Positions 34,400 to 45,088 of a stretch of 64,000 nucleotides of DNA are shown piece by piece; positions within the stretch are counted from its first letter, which is position 1; each line of letters starts with the position of its first letter. This DNA comes from Thinopyrum elongatum. Its lineage: Eukaryota; Streptophyta; Magnoliopsida; Poales; Poaceae. The notes beneath the pieces were generated by a model. The model did no database searches, was not told the DNA's origin, and worked only from the letters and a program-made list of their open reading frames with translations. Where the stretch lies: NCBI GenBank assembly GCA_011799875.1, contig CM022298.1, positions 495,483,180 to 495,547,179 of the forward strand, read 5' to 3'. Both the position numbers and the translations under genes were made by a program.

Positions 34400-35037
34400 A
34401 TGAGTGAATAAATGAATGTACACACAGTTAGAAAGAAAACAACGTGTGCGATGGAAAATATAGAACAAACGGTTTTCTGACGGGAAATGTTTGCGATGCT
34501 CAACGGACGCACACATGGTTTCGTCTCATATGCGTGTGCGTTTCATGGTAATACGGCAAATGTTTCAAACAAGTATGCATGTTTAATATTGGACAAAAAG
34601 AAGACGGTTCATATATGGAGCCAGTGTGTGATAGGAATACCTATCGCACACAATTATGAAATGGACACGTTGGGGATAGTAGAGGCAGCGCACACATTTT
34701 ACATTTTTTCACTGTGTGCGATAACGTACCTATCGCAAACACATCAGTAGATCAAATGTTTGTGATGTCCACCTTTTCCACACGACTATAGCAGCGTAAT
34801 CGTTTCGGATGTCTCTCCGATCAGAAACGTAACGTCGAGGCCTAACGCGTGGGACATGCCGCGACTTCTCATACGTTTATTCTATGGAAATCGTCCGTGG
34901 TCGCTCGCCTATCCCCGATGGTTTCTGGGTCATGTGGGAAGGATCCCCCTATCGCACACACAGGCAAGGCGACGATTTAAAACTCTGTCGCGGAAAGGGG
35001 GTAAAAACCGTTTGTATAACACGTAATGGTACCAGTG
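34400..35037. repeat. X3 right subterminal and terminal repeats
   Basis: TGTGTGCGAT, AACAAACGGTT and ATCGCACACA-type motifs recur from 34440 to 34750. They are followed by the conserved X right-end block and TACCAGTG. Confidence 0.7.
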
Positions 35038-35159
35038 TTATATAGAGTGTATCGTAGCCTCGTTGCCCCTGAGCTAGCTACGATACGTGGTGTCATAATG
35101 TGTACCAAATCGTATCCATTATCAGAGGTAACAGACACTCGTAATCATTAGTGATGGTG

Positions 35160-35417
35160 TGTTGGAAATATGCCCTAGAGGCAATAATATTGTATTATTA
35201 TATTTTTCATGTTCATAATTAAGAGTTTATATTTCATGTTATAACTGTTGTGCTCCTGGAATATGCGATTCAGTGGAAAACTCATATGCACGTGTGGAAT
35301 GATAAACAATAAAGAATAGGTTCTAGTCTTGCCTGTAAGACTGGCTTAAGTGTTGTTGGTGATCATGTTTTCCGAATCTTAGGATATCGTCAAGTGTAAT
35401 GATAGTCCTAAACAACA
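35160..35417 (+). mobile_element. 5' fragment of an Angela/BARE-like LTR
   Basis: It begins TGTTGGAAATATGCCCTAGA followed by GGCAATAATA, the highly conserved start of Triticeae Angela/BARE LTRs. It departs from that pattern after about 250 bases. No coding region or partner LTR is attached. It is not clearly the other half of the fragment ending at 25228. Confidence 0.55.
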
Positions 35418-35747
35418 TTGAGGCCCTGTTTGATAGCAAAGTATTTTCTAAGTATTATGAGAATACTAAAGTTTTTGAGATTACCATGGTTTTAGTTACA
35501 ACGAGTTGTTTGGTTGCCACTATAAACTATGGTTTTAATACTGTGGTATTTAGGAAACCATGTTTTTTCTCTGCATAAAAAAAGACCTCTGGACCTCTTT
35601 TTTTAAAACAGAGCAGCCGTAAAAAAACGAGGGGACGCATCGTTATCTTTTCCCTCACTATTCGCAACAATTCCCCTCGCTTCCATGTCGCTGTTGCCAC
35701 CGCCTTGTCATTTCTGAAGTTCTCCCTCGGCGGCAAAATTGTAGGAG
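35418..35747. other. MITE-like and unclassified DNA before CACTA-B
   Basis: GGCCCTGTTTGATAGCAAAG at the left and inverted ACCATGGTTTTAGT / ACTATGGTTTTAATACTGTGG motifs suggest part of a small foldback transposon. The right partner is not evident, and the rest is unassigned. Confidence 0.3.
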
Positions 35748-36179
35748 CACTACAAAAAAACCACTTCTGTGATGATACGTGTTTGTCACATTAGGCCGCG
35801 TTTTTTGTCATGCATGTACATCCATGACGATTTTATGATGGAATCAAGATAGTCATACCTGTGCTGTCGTAGAAGTGTTCCATGACAATACCAAAATTAT
35901 CATCACGGAAGTGTCCACTTCCATGACGATAAATGGCGCGTCATGGAAGTGCTTTCGTCAAGGGTAACCGACACGTGGCATCCACCGTAACGGGTCGCCA
36001 TTAAGCTATCGGGTTCCGGTTTGGATCCGATAACCCGTTAACAGCCCAGGCCAATGGGGATTTTCCATGTGTAAAATCAGCATTGGCTGGAGGAAACACG
36101 TGTCGGCTCCTCGGTGGGCCAGAAGTCGCCCGTCCAATGGAGGAGACGTGCCTATGATACGTCGACACGTGGCAGGGCC

Positions 36180-36690
36180 CAACAAAGGCCCATAGAGGTT
36201 ACAAAGGCAGGCCCATTCAAAGGCCCGTAGTATTTACTCATGTACTAGTGGGCCAGCCCACTAACGGCCTATTTAAACATGGCCCATTTACGGCCCGAAG
36301 CCAGATCTGGCCCGTTAATTGTTCGCCGAATATTTGGGCCCAATTACGGCCCAGTGACATTTTGGCCTGTTAGAGGCCCGATGTAGACATGGGCCCATTT
36401 CAGCCTGGTGTGTCTTTCGGCCTGGGAATGGCCTGTGCTACCCATGGGCCATATATGGTCTGACGTGACTTTGGGCCTGTTAAAGGCCTGTCGTATAATT
36501 CGGCCCGTTGATGCCTCTACTAAGCTTTCGGCCTCTTAAAGGCCCATGATATCAGTGGGCCAACTAAGGCCCGAGATATGTTTCGGCCAGGAAATGGACC
36601 GTCATATAACTGGGCCAATAATGGCCCAGTCTACATTTCAGCCTGCTGAAGGCCCGTCGACGACTAGTGAGAATTGAGGCCCAACATGCA
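36180..36690. repeat. GGCCCGT/ACGGGCC array, left part
   Basis: Dozens of GGCCCGTTA, AAAGGCCC, TTTGGGCC and TCGGCCTGTTA-like words occur in both orientations at irregular spacing of about 15-30 bases. X2 splits the array. Together with 59207-59490 it forms one region, probably subterminal protein-binding sites of CACTA-B. Confidence 0.75.
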
Positions 36691-37340
36691 CACTGGTACA
36701 GCGAGGTGCTGTACAAACGGTTTTTAACCCCTTTCCGCGACGACGTTCTAAACCGTCGCCAAGCGAGTGACTGCGATAGGGGGGTCCTTCCCACACGACC
36801 CAGAAACCATCAGGGATAGGGAGCCTCGATGCATATACAGTACTCCCTACTCGTTTGTGCTCGCATTGCCATCGCAGTCGGTATTCTGTGGTGCTACATT
36901 TACGATGCGTGACCCATCACAAATAGTTCACGATTATAGAAGTAGACAATCACACAAATTTACTTTTCCTCGATTGTGTGTTATTCGATGTAAGAGCGCA
37001 CACAGTTGTCGCTACAAAACTGTATGCAAAGCTTGAATACATCCCACACGATTCAACCGTCATACCCGCGTCGGATGATCGACCTATCGCACGCGTTCTT
37101 CTATGAACAAACATTTGCGATGCACACAACATCACAAACAGTCCATAATTGCGGAGCATGTGTGATAAGGTGACTATCGCAAACATTTAATAAGAAAGAA
37201 CTGTGCGCGATGCTGTTGTTAATCGCACACATTTTTTCTTGGCTTATCATGTGTGTAGTAGAGATTGATCGCACACGTAGTGGATCCTAGAAACGTGTCT
37301 GATCTCCACGTCTATCGCAGACGTTTTGCTTTCGCAAACC
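36691..37340. repeat. X2 CACTG-end terminal and subterminal repeats
   Basis: The conserved end block (CTGTACAAACGGTTTTTAAC, GGTCCTTCCCACACGACCC) is followed by ATCGCACACG, TTTGCGATGC and AACCGTGTGC motifs at about 36980, 37090, 37150, 37210, 37270 and 37335. Confidence 0.75.
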
Positions 37341-37538
37341 GTGTGCAGTGTAATCCCTAATTAATCCATAATTTAAAAATCACATGTTTTGAATTTGAAA
37401 GTAGGCAATCACTTATTTCATATCCAACCATGTTTATTACAAATATAGGTTCAACCACGAATGCATAATTCGATGCACAGGTACATATACTGAAGAACTA
37501 CAGAAGCACCAAGTAAAGATTGCTGAACCACAGTTGTA

Positions 37539-39830
37539 CTAAAGACTATAAAGAGAGAGGCGAAAGACATTCTGGTTGCTGGAGAAGGTGAAGCGGAATG
37601 CCCATATTGTGCCATCCTCCATGCGTAATGCGCGCACGACTCTAGGCCAACCCCTTGTGATGGCTGCCCGTCCATCCTTCACTGTCTTCATTAGGACTTC
37701 TCGATGCTCATTGTAGTCTGGATGAAATCCTTTAACCTTCATTGCGTGTCCACCAATCATGTACTTTGTGAGGTAATCTTGAGTGAACTGCTTCGGGAAC
37801 CACTGTGAACAAAAAAGATTCAAACATTGTTGTCTAACAACTCATTATGGGCAGTAAAAAGAGAAGGCTACAGAGTTTGTAGTTACCATCCTACAGCTCA
37901 CTGTTGTGTTGGATAGAGCATAAACAAATAATTTGCTTGCCATCATTCATATCTTTTTGCTAATAATCTTTATCAGTTTCCTCACATGATGCTTGTTCAT
38001 GAATATCTCATTGCCCCATACGCAAAAAGGGTCGATGCGTGGATCCTAGCCAAGGGCATATGTACCTACAAGCAACAAGTCAATATTAGAAGCTAACAAG
38101 TGTCCAGGCCTGGATCTATATGCACTACATTATGGAACGACGGGGGGGAGTACAAGCCGAGGGATGAAACTAACCTCTGCGGAAAATGGTGGCCACTCCC
38201 ATTGTTGTCCTACATAAGTAGTGGAAAGGCATGATAAGTACAGCAACCTTAACATCACACAAATATAGCAAAGGTAAACAACATCATCTCCAAATGATAG
38301 CTTGACGTGTTGGTTTCAACATGCTGTTAAAACAGATATAAAATGGAAGGCAATGTTACCGACAACAGGCTTAACAACCATCAAATATTGCAATTCAAAC
38401 TGGTATTGTTGAAAATGAATAGAATGTAGGTAATGCTTAAACATCACAGTCGATAAATGTGTAAAATTGAAATAAAGGGCATGTGTTAACTACACCAGGC
38501 ATAACTGGAACCAAATATAGCCGTTCAAACTGGTATTGATGCAGTCGAGCGGCACAGTTCTGACTTGCACATAATGAACATCACATTGTGAATGACTGAA
38601 ATAAACAAGGCATAAATGATCAGTATAACAACTAAATATAGCCATTGAAAACTGGACAAAGTCTCACTGCAACCAACCTAACAAGCAAATACAGATAAAC
38701 AGGGCATATGCTTGAAAACTGGACAAATGCTCACTGCAACCAACCTACCAAGCAAATACAGATAAACAAGGCATCTGCTTGAAAACTGGACAAATGCTCA
38801 CTGCAACCAACCTAACAACCAAATACAGATAAACAAGGCATCTGCTTGATAACTGGACAAATGCTCACTTCAACCAACCTAAGAACCAAATACATATAAA
38901 CAAGGCATCTACTCGATAACTGAAAAAATGCTCACTGCAACCAACCTAACAACCAAATACAGATAAGCAAGGCATCTACTCACTATAAACAACCAAATAT
39001 AGCCATTTGTGAAACTGAAGTGGACAATTCATACTTAAACATCACATAGCCCTATTGAACAATACATTTTTTGCATAACTGAAATAATTAAACACGACAC
39101 AGTTAAAGCACCGCACGGCAAATGCTACTACAACAAAGGGTACGAGTTGGCAAGCTAGAAAAGGTAGGATTTGCTGATAGGATGTTGCCTCACATGTCAT
39201 GGACGGGATCCTTCTAGTTGGAAGAGCACAGACCCATGGTGCGCTCTCTGATGTCACAGATGGGTTGTTTCACCTTGGAAGAAACTTTGTGGGTGCCCTC
39301 CTCGTGGTCGTGGTCGTGGTCGATGAGATATGACTTGGCAATTGAGGATCCCAAGCCGCCGCCATAGAACGTGTCCTTTAGAAATGACAAAATGGGCTCG
39401 ATGGCGTACAAGGATCGCAAATCCTTGACCGCTTGGCGGAGGAGATCAGCGGCAGGGCCATCGAAGAGACCACTTAACCTGTGACATGGCCCGCGTGAAG
39501 CTGTCGCTGTCGACGAGCTTGATGTCATAGCCAGCTTTCCCGAGATACAGTAATACGCTAGCCCGCTGACATGAAGCCTTCGGCATGGCAACGTAGTCAA
39601 TGTCTTCGCCGGCTTTCACGGCGACGTGTTGCTCCAGGATCGATAGGTCAGGGCGAACGGCAGCCACCTAGCCAACGTCCGCCGGAGAGGCCATGATAAA
39701 CCTCTTCTTGGCCGAACACTCGTCGGGCTCCCTGGGATACATGGTCGAGCTTAGGCTGCGACATTCTGGAGCAGGGGATGTGTATCTGGCGGGGAGGGAC
39801 ACCATAGGCCTCATCTAAAAACTCAGGGGA
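37539..39830 (-). pseudogene. X-family B3-domain gene, X2 copy (stops)
   Basis: Three blocks match the X1 copy. The 5' block (about 39830-39214) contains KLVDSDSFTRAMSQVKWS and AADLLRQAVKDLRSLYAIEP. The middle exon is 179 bases (38065-37887, DPFCVWGNEIFMNKHHVRKL) and has two in-frame stops, after YALG and after SKKI. The last exon (37802-37539) encodes WFPKQFTQDYLTKYMIGG, DGRAAITRGWPRVVRALRM and TIWAFRFTF, a B3-like DNA-binding fold, and is open. Splice sites are conserved with X1 and X3. A TAG also lies near 39668 in the 5' block. The gene is dead as it stands, but it provides the base missing in the last exon of X1. Confidence 0.68.
38651..38985. repeat. 67-bp minisatellite
   Basis: AACTGGACAAATGCTCACTG begins at 38651, 38718, 38785, 38852 and 38919 (with small changes), a strict 67-base period. 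The unit also holds CAACCAACCTAACAACCAAA and GATAAACAAGGCATCTGCTT. It lies in the intron of the X2 B3 gene. Confidence 0.9.
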
Positions 39831-39839
39831 GTGGGGCGA

Positions 39840-40640
39840 CGGTATGGGAATCCCTAGGTAACCTGAACTTTATTATCTAAGCTAGGAGGAACGGGCAGAC
39901 CGGCAGGGGTTGGCGGCGGCGAGCTAGGGTTCGAGGGGGACGGGGCCGAGTGCGGGACTGTGGAGGGGGGGTGGTGTTTTAGGATACGCCGCGGCTACTA
40001 AATTTTTTAGTAATGGTGGGTGGAGATGGTGGTGGACGAGGGAGGGCGACGGTTCAAATGCCTCGGCTACTGCAATTTTACTATAAGGTCGGTGCTGGAG
40101 GAGTGTGGGCGACGGTTGAAGTACGGCGGCTACTAAAATTAGGGTAAAGGAATTGATGCGGGGCAGGAGTACCCAAGATCGCCCACGGTCCAATAAGAAT
40201 ATGCGTGTATGATAATAAGGAAAAGTGGCGGAACCGCCAATTTTTGCAACCCTCAAGGCATGTAGTTTGTTTTTAGATTTCTAGCTAGCTGGTCTATCGC
40301 ACATGGTTCGTCCTAATTTCTAAATAAACTACCCGCCTATAGCTTGCGCAGGAGGTGATTTTAATTACAGCGCACTTGCATCGCACACGGTTAAGCCAGT
40401 ACCTCCACCCTTTGCTCGCGCTTGCGCAGTCATGGTGATTTTACAGTGCACTTGCATCGCACACGGTTGAGTCAGTACCTCCACCTTTGCTCGCGCTTGC
40501 GCAGTCGTGGTGATTCACAGCGCACTTGCATCGCACACGGTTAAGACATTATACCCGTGTCCGTTGAGCGTCATCAGAGTCTTTGCAGCAAAAAAATGTT
40601 AGAGAGGGTCAGAAGACAGCCACACCAGCATGTGGCCCAA
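39840..40640. other. Leader of the X2 B3 gene and internal X motifs
   Basis: Bases 39840-40130 are GC-rich, with three copies of GACGGTT-type sequence, and look like the gene leader. Bases 40360-40550 contain a repeated block (AGCGCACTTGCATCGCACACGGTT and TACCTCCACC...TTGCGCAGTC) in two to three copies of about 75 bases. No other coding signal. Confidence 0.5.
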
Positions 40641-41950
40641 GTATATATGAGTGAAAAGGGTGGTCTGTGATGTTCAAAATTCCAATGCACAACTTTGACC
40701 GCGCGGGCCCACGGTTGGGCGCGTCGTCGAAGATCGATGAGAGGGGCCAGAAGTCAAGAACCACCTGGAAGTGGCCAAATATATGTAGGAATATTGGGTG
40801 TGATGTTTAAAACTATAAATACACAATGCACAACTTTGGTGGCACCTGCCTCGCAAACCCGAAAGCACCCTTGGATATATCTATAATGACATAATGTCGT
40901 AGCTAGCTAGGGTGCTTGACCCACCACCTCCCACTTTGTGTCAGCGGGGCGGATGCATGTAATGATACTTTGGTCATCCATGCATGTCGCCATGACCTAC
41001 CATAAGACGGACCAGTGAATCTATCATTTGGTCAAATGACAACTGTTGTTGTCGATAAACCGCTTGGGCCAATAGATTGAACCATCATAAAAATCGCATG
41101 AGAGGGACCACAAAACCAGCACCTCTTGCAAGCAGCCCAAAATGATGTACGTTGGAAGGGGAGATGTGTGTTTTCAATATAGAATAATGTACAATTTAGA
41201 TGTGGTGCCTACCTCTCGATACAGACAACAACCATGAAGGCCAGGTAGTAAAGGACGAGATACGCAGGGTACGGTGTAGGTCGAACCCAGCAATCCGAGC
41301 ATGTGGGAGTGAATCCTGACAACACATGAGCTCGAGCTTTGGTTGAACGACATGTCAGGGTGACCGGCCCTAACACGAAGAACTAGGAGGAATCCATTCA
41401 TGGCCAACAAATACCCCTCGTTATCGGTCAAAGGGGTGATATATATACACTCGGGGAGCCCACAGATATGCGTGTCATCACAAAAAACCGCACAAGGGAG
41501 ACATGGTCGATCAGAAGACCCCGTATACACTAAATGCGGCCCGAAAATATGTATGGGTACGGTGGTGTGTGATGTGTTTAAATCCTGAATGCACAACTTC
41601 GATGGGCCACCAACTACATTACAAACCGAACACCGTACCCGACCCCAAGCCTTGTTCAATACGTACGATGTTGGTTTCCCAACTTCGAGGCGGCGGGGGG
41701 GGGGGGGGGGGGTCGCCCAACGCATGCGCTCAAACTTTATTTGGTCTAACATGGCACACATAGCAATAGGAAACCATCATGGTCAAACCCTTCTCGTTGT
41801 TGGGTCAAAGGGATAGATTGTGTGGGCCCCCCTCATTATCGGTAAAGGATAATATATATACCTCAGGGAGCCCACAGATATGTGTAGCGTCTATAAACCG
41901 CACAAGGGAGACATGCTCGATCAGAACACCCTGCCCCCTATACCCTGCAT
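40640..41950. repeat. Degenerate tandem array of X2, inverse of the X1 array
   Basis: CACAACTTTG...GGGCCCACGG, ATGCACAACTTTGGTGGCACC, CAATTTAGATGTGGTGCCTAC and AATGCACAACTTCGATGGGCC are reverse-complement relatives of the X1 anchor. Spacing is again a few hundred bases. A run of 18 G lies at 41695-41712. The 195-codon minus-strand frame here is repeat-derived. Confidence 0.65.
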
Positions 41951-41962
41951 GCGACCTGAAAA

Positions 41963-42112
41963 AGGTTTATATAATCGCCATGACAGGTCACTATAGAGTC
42001 AATCATTCTTTAAATTTTTAGAGCAAAAAATAACCAATAAAAACATAGTCTACAAATTAGCAAAATAAGGATCCCAAGGTTTATATAATCGCCATGACAG
42101 GTCACTATAGAG
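41963..42112 (+). repeat. 36-bp direct repeat pair
   Basis: AGGTTTATATAATCGCCATG, continuing ACAGGTCACTATAGAG, occurs at 41963-41998 and again at 42077-42112, with AT-rich sequence between. This could be a small duplication or the remains of an insertion and repair event. Confidence 0.8.
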
Positions 42113-42142
42113 ATATTTATCTCTTTATCTCTATAATGACTG

Positions 42143-42345
42143 TGTCATAACATTTAAATGAAGCTTGAGATATGCAACTTCCCACCGGGTCACCCATCCT
42201 TGGACTACTCCAGCCCGAGCACGCTTAACTTCTGCGTTCTATTCGACTAGGCTAATGGATGGAAGGCCGCACCTTGCCAATAGGAATTGCCTCCTTGCCT
42301 TTAAGGCGTTTCACGTTGGTCACCCTATGGGACCTACTCCCTCCT
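42143..42345 (-). repeat. 5S rRNA-like sequence, possibly a Cassandra-type TRIM LTR
   Basis: On the + strand at 42188-42240, GGTCACCCATCC and GCCCGAGCACGCTTAACTTC, followed by GTTCT, match the reverse complement of plant 5S rRNA in order and spacing. Both internal polymerase III control regions are recognisable: C box GGATGGGTGACC on the minus strand, and an A-box region with one change. Flanking sequence is unlike 5S, so this is not a full 5S gene. Cassandra TRIM retrotransposons are known to carry 5S sequence in their LTRs and are my first guess. I did not resolve the ends; outer bounds are approximate. Confidence 0.55.
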
Positions 42346-42349
42346 ATCA

Positions 42350-42802
42350 CACACATTTGTGCTTTTAGAAACTATGTGCGATATTTACATGGCCGGTGTG
42401 TCGCCACCTAGCCTTCAATGAGCACTGACACTGGTAGCAGGAAAACAATGGGAGAAGAGGCGGGAAACCGATGAGAGGAGTGGCGGGAAACAGTAGCATG
42501 TTTGGATATATAACAACATTAATATAGAAAACTTAGTAGAGAAGGAAGCGTGAGCTAGCACGACGCATGCGCACAGTGCTTACCCATATACTGCATGTGC
42601 TGTCGAAAGGGCTGAGGATTGCCATTCGATTTGGGAGCATCCAATGATGCAGACGTACTATCCGTGGGGTTTGGGTTCTGGCCAATCAGAATGCACGACT
42701 CAGATCGCGCGCGCAGCAGGGGGAGGGGGCATCGGCCACGGTTTGGTAGGCACACGGCTTTCGTGAGTGAATCGTGTGCTATTTGAAAACATTCCGTGAG
42801 AA
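42350..42802. other. Non-coding spacer in X2
   Basis: Contains an ACTATGTGCGATATT motif and, at 42660-42790, a segment shared with X3 (TTCTGGCCAATCAGAA). No gene. Confidence 0.4.
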
Positions 42803-43431
42803 GAATCTCGGTTTCTAAATCCCCGTAAATCCAAAACTCACCCGAAAATCGTGAAACTTGGCATGGTGTCACGACATGGCACATATATGTCTAGGAATTT
42901 TTTTTGTCCATTTTGGCGCAAGTTTTATTACAAGCCTCTTACAAACCGGAGCTTCTCTCAAAGAAGTCTCGTGGTTTCGATAGGGAAACGTGTCCCCCTT
43001 GTGGGTGAAACGATAATCACTGCCTCTTTTCGCCTTGTATTTTCTTCTACGGGCAACATGGAACGACAGGATATCCGTGCTGAAATTTAAACTTATTCAG
43101 TGTTCGTTTGGCCTTTTTATACACTAACTGAGTTTCCTAGGCATTTAATGTCCATAATTCAAATCTGAACTACAAATACATGCTCTAGTTCACCAAAATG
43201 GCTAGAAAAATTATACATGTGTCCTTGGGTACATGTTGAGGTCCCATGCCAGGAATGGGAATGAATTACAACCATACCGGCGTCCTGGCTCGTCCTCAAA
43301 CATTTGGAATCTCGGTTTTTAAATCCCCATAAATGCAAAACTCACCAGAAAGTCATGAAAGTTGGCATGGTGTCACGTCATGGCACATATATGTCGTGGT
43401 AAAAACATTGTCCAATTTGGGCCAAGCTTTA

Positions 43432-45037
43432 TGTAAGGGCATATTTCACCCTATGTGGTTTTGGTGATTGATGACAATGCTTTTGCGGACTAATCGTGGG
43501 CATTGAGCATTTCAGATATCTCATGTTTAGGCACAAGACGATTCGATGCCGGTCGGAGCCTAGTAAAGACGGCGGTTCTCTTCGTTTCTTTTCGGTGGAT
43601 TTGAGTCGTAGGAAAGCCGTACTATTAAGAGGGGGTCCGCTTCGGAAAGGTTAGGGTGGAATCAACACGTACACGTCTATTCCTTTGCACCACCCTTCCA
43701 TTATTCCTTTGGAGCACCAACCGGTTATCCGTGTCTTTGCAAAATAAAGGAATCCAAGTGGTATTGTGCTGTGGCATGCGGTAGTACTGCTCTACGGAGC
43801 AGTAGTACCGCAGATGCTCACGGTAGTACCAGACACGGACGCGGTAGTACCGCTCCTCGGACGCGGTAGTACCGTGACGTCTGGCCCAGCTCAGCTACTC
43901 GCACGGAAGTAGGGGCGGATGTAATTTTTTACAGCAGCGCCCTGTGCGGTAGTACCGCTCCCTGGATGCGGTAGTACCGTGTCGGATTTTTGCACAGATC
44001 AAAACTCAGCGGCAGTAGCCACGGATGTAATTTTATTCGTCCGTGCCTTCCCAGCCTAGTTGAATCCTGCCTTGCGGTAGTACCGTAAGGGCACGCGGTA
44101 GTACCGCTCCGGCGGTTCTACCGCTTGCTGCGTCAACGCAACAGGGCTTCGTCTGGCCTCTGCCGTGGGTGCGGTAGTACCGCACAGACTGGCGGTAGTA
44201 CCGCAAGGGCGCGCGGTAGTACCGCATGTCTGGTGCGGTAGTACCGCACGTCGCGGGCTGTTTTAGTGGATAACGGTTGGATTTGTCTTCTGACTATTTA
44301 AGGGGAGTCTTCTTCTCTGTGTCCACTACCTCTACTCCCCTAAGCTCCATGGTTGCTCCAAGCTCCATTTTCGCCCGATCTCTCTCCCTAGCCAATCAAA
44401 CTTGTTGATTTTCTAGGGATTGGTTGAGAAGGCCCCGATCTACACTTCCACCAAGAGAAATTTGATTCCCCCCACTAATCCCTTGCGGATCTTGTTACTC
44501 TTGGGTGTTTAAGCACCCTAGACGGTTGAGGTCACCTCGGAGCCATATTCCATTGTGGTGAAGCTCCGTGGTTTCGTTGGGAGCCTCCAATTCGGTTGTG
44601 GAGAGAGCCCCAACCTTGTTTGTAAAGGTTCGGTCGCCGCCTTCAAGGGCACCAATAGTGGATTCACGGCATCTCGCATTGTGTGAGGGCGTGAGGAGAA
44701 TACGGTAGCCCTACTGGCTTCTTGCGGAGCATTGTGCCTCCACACCGCTCCAACGGAGACGTACTTCCTCTCAAAGGGAAGGAACTTCGGTAACACATCC
44801 TCGTCTTCACCGGCTCCACTTTTGGTTATCTCTTACCTTTACTTGTGCAAGCTTCTTTGTGTGTTGTATTCCTTGCTTGCTTGTATGCTTGTTGTTGTTG
44901 CATCATATAGGTTGCTCACCTAGTTGCATTTCTAGACAACCTACTTTGATGCAAAGTTTAATTTGGTAAAGAAAAGCTAAAAATTGTTAGTTGCCTATTC
45001 ACCCTCCCCCCTCTAGTCAACTATTTCGATCCTTTCA
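43432..45037 (+). repeat. Left LTR of the Copia element (1606 bp)
   Basis: Begins TGTAAGGGCATATTTCACCC and ends CGATCCTTTCA. It carries an array of the near-palindrome GCGGTAGTACCGC at 43780-44250, a TATTTAA core promoter at 44295-44301, and a T-rich 3' part. Confidence 0.93.
44295..44301 (+). promoter_or_regulatory. Probable TATA box of the left LTR
   Basis: CTATTTAAGG lies just downstream of the palindrome array, and the same sequence is kept at 55243-55249 in the right LTR. It is the only good TATA-like site in the LTR. Position fits a U3/R boundary. Confidence 0.5.
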
Positions 45038-45039
45038 AT

Positions 45040-45055
45040 TGGTATCAGAACCTCG
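45040..45055 (+). promoter_or_regulatory. Primer binding site (initiator Met tRNA type)
   Basis: TTGGTATCAGAACCTC begins two bases after the left LTR. It is close to the TGGTATCAGAGC complement of plant initiator tRNA-Met used by Copia elements for minus-strand priming. Confidence 0.8.
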
Positions 45056-45088
45056 TCTCTTTATTAAGGACTTTACCGTCCGGAGAGT

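Larger units (their letters stand above)
29310..35037 (+). mobile_element. X3: left-truncated third member of the X CACTA family
   Basis: The right end is the X-family block (CCTATCCCCGATGG, GGGTCATGTGGGAAGGAT, AAAAACCGTTTGTATAAC, GGTACCAGTG) ending at 35037. Subterminal TGTGTGCGAT motifs precede it. Upstream lies the same B3 gene as in X1 and X2. The left part shares TTCYGGCCAATCAGAA with X2 (29365 and 42670), but no CACTAYTGCAGG terminus is present. The left end therefore looks deleted or displaced near 29300, and no target duplication can be tested. Confidence 0.7.

Noticed and set aside
24586..35417. The two Angela-like LTR fragments as one full element with a 10-kb interior
   Set aside because: No primer binding site follows 25228, no gag or pol lies between, and the interval is filled with unrelated elements.
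41174..41761. 195-codon minus-strand frame
   Set aside because: Lies in the degenerate tandem array, and the corresponding X1 array does not keep the frame.
42188..42240. Functional 5S rRNA gene
   Set aside because: Only about half of the 5S sequence is recognisable and the rest diverges, so it cannot be a full gene.
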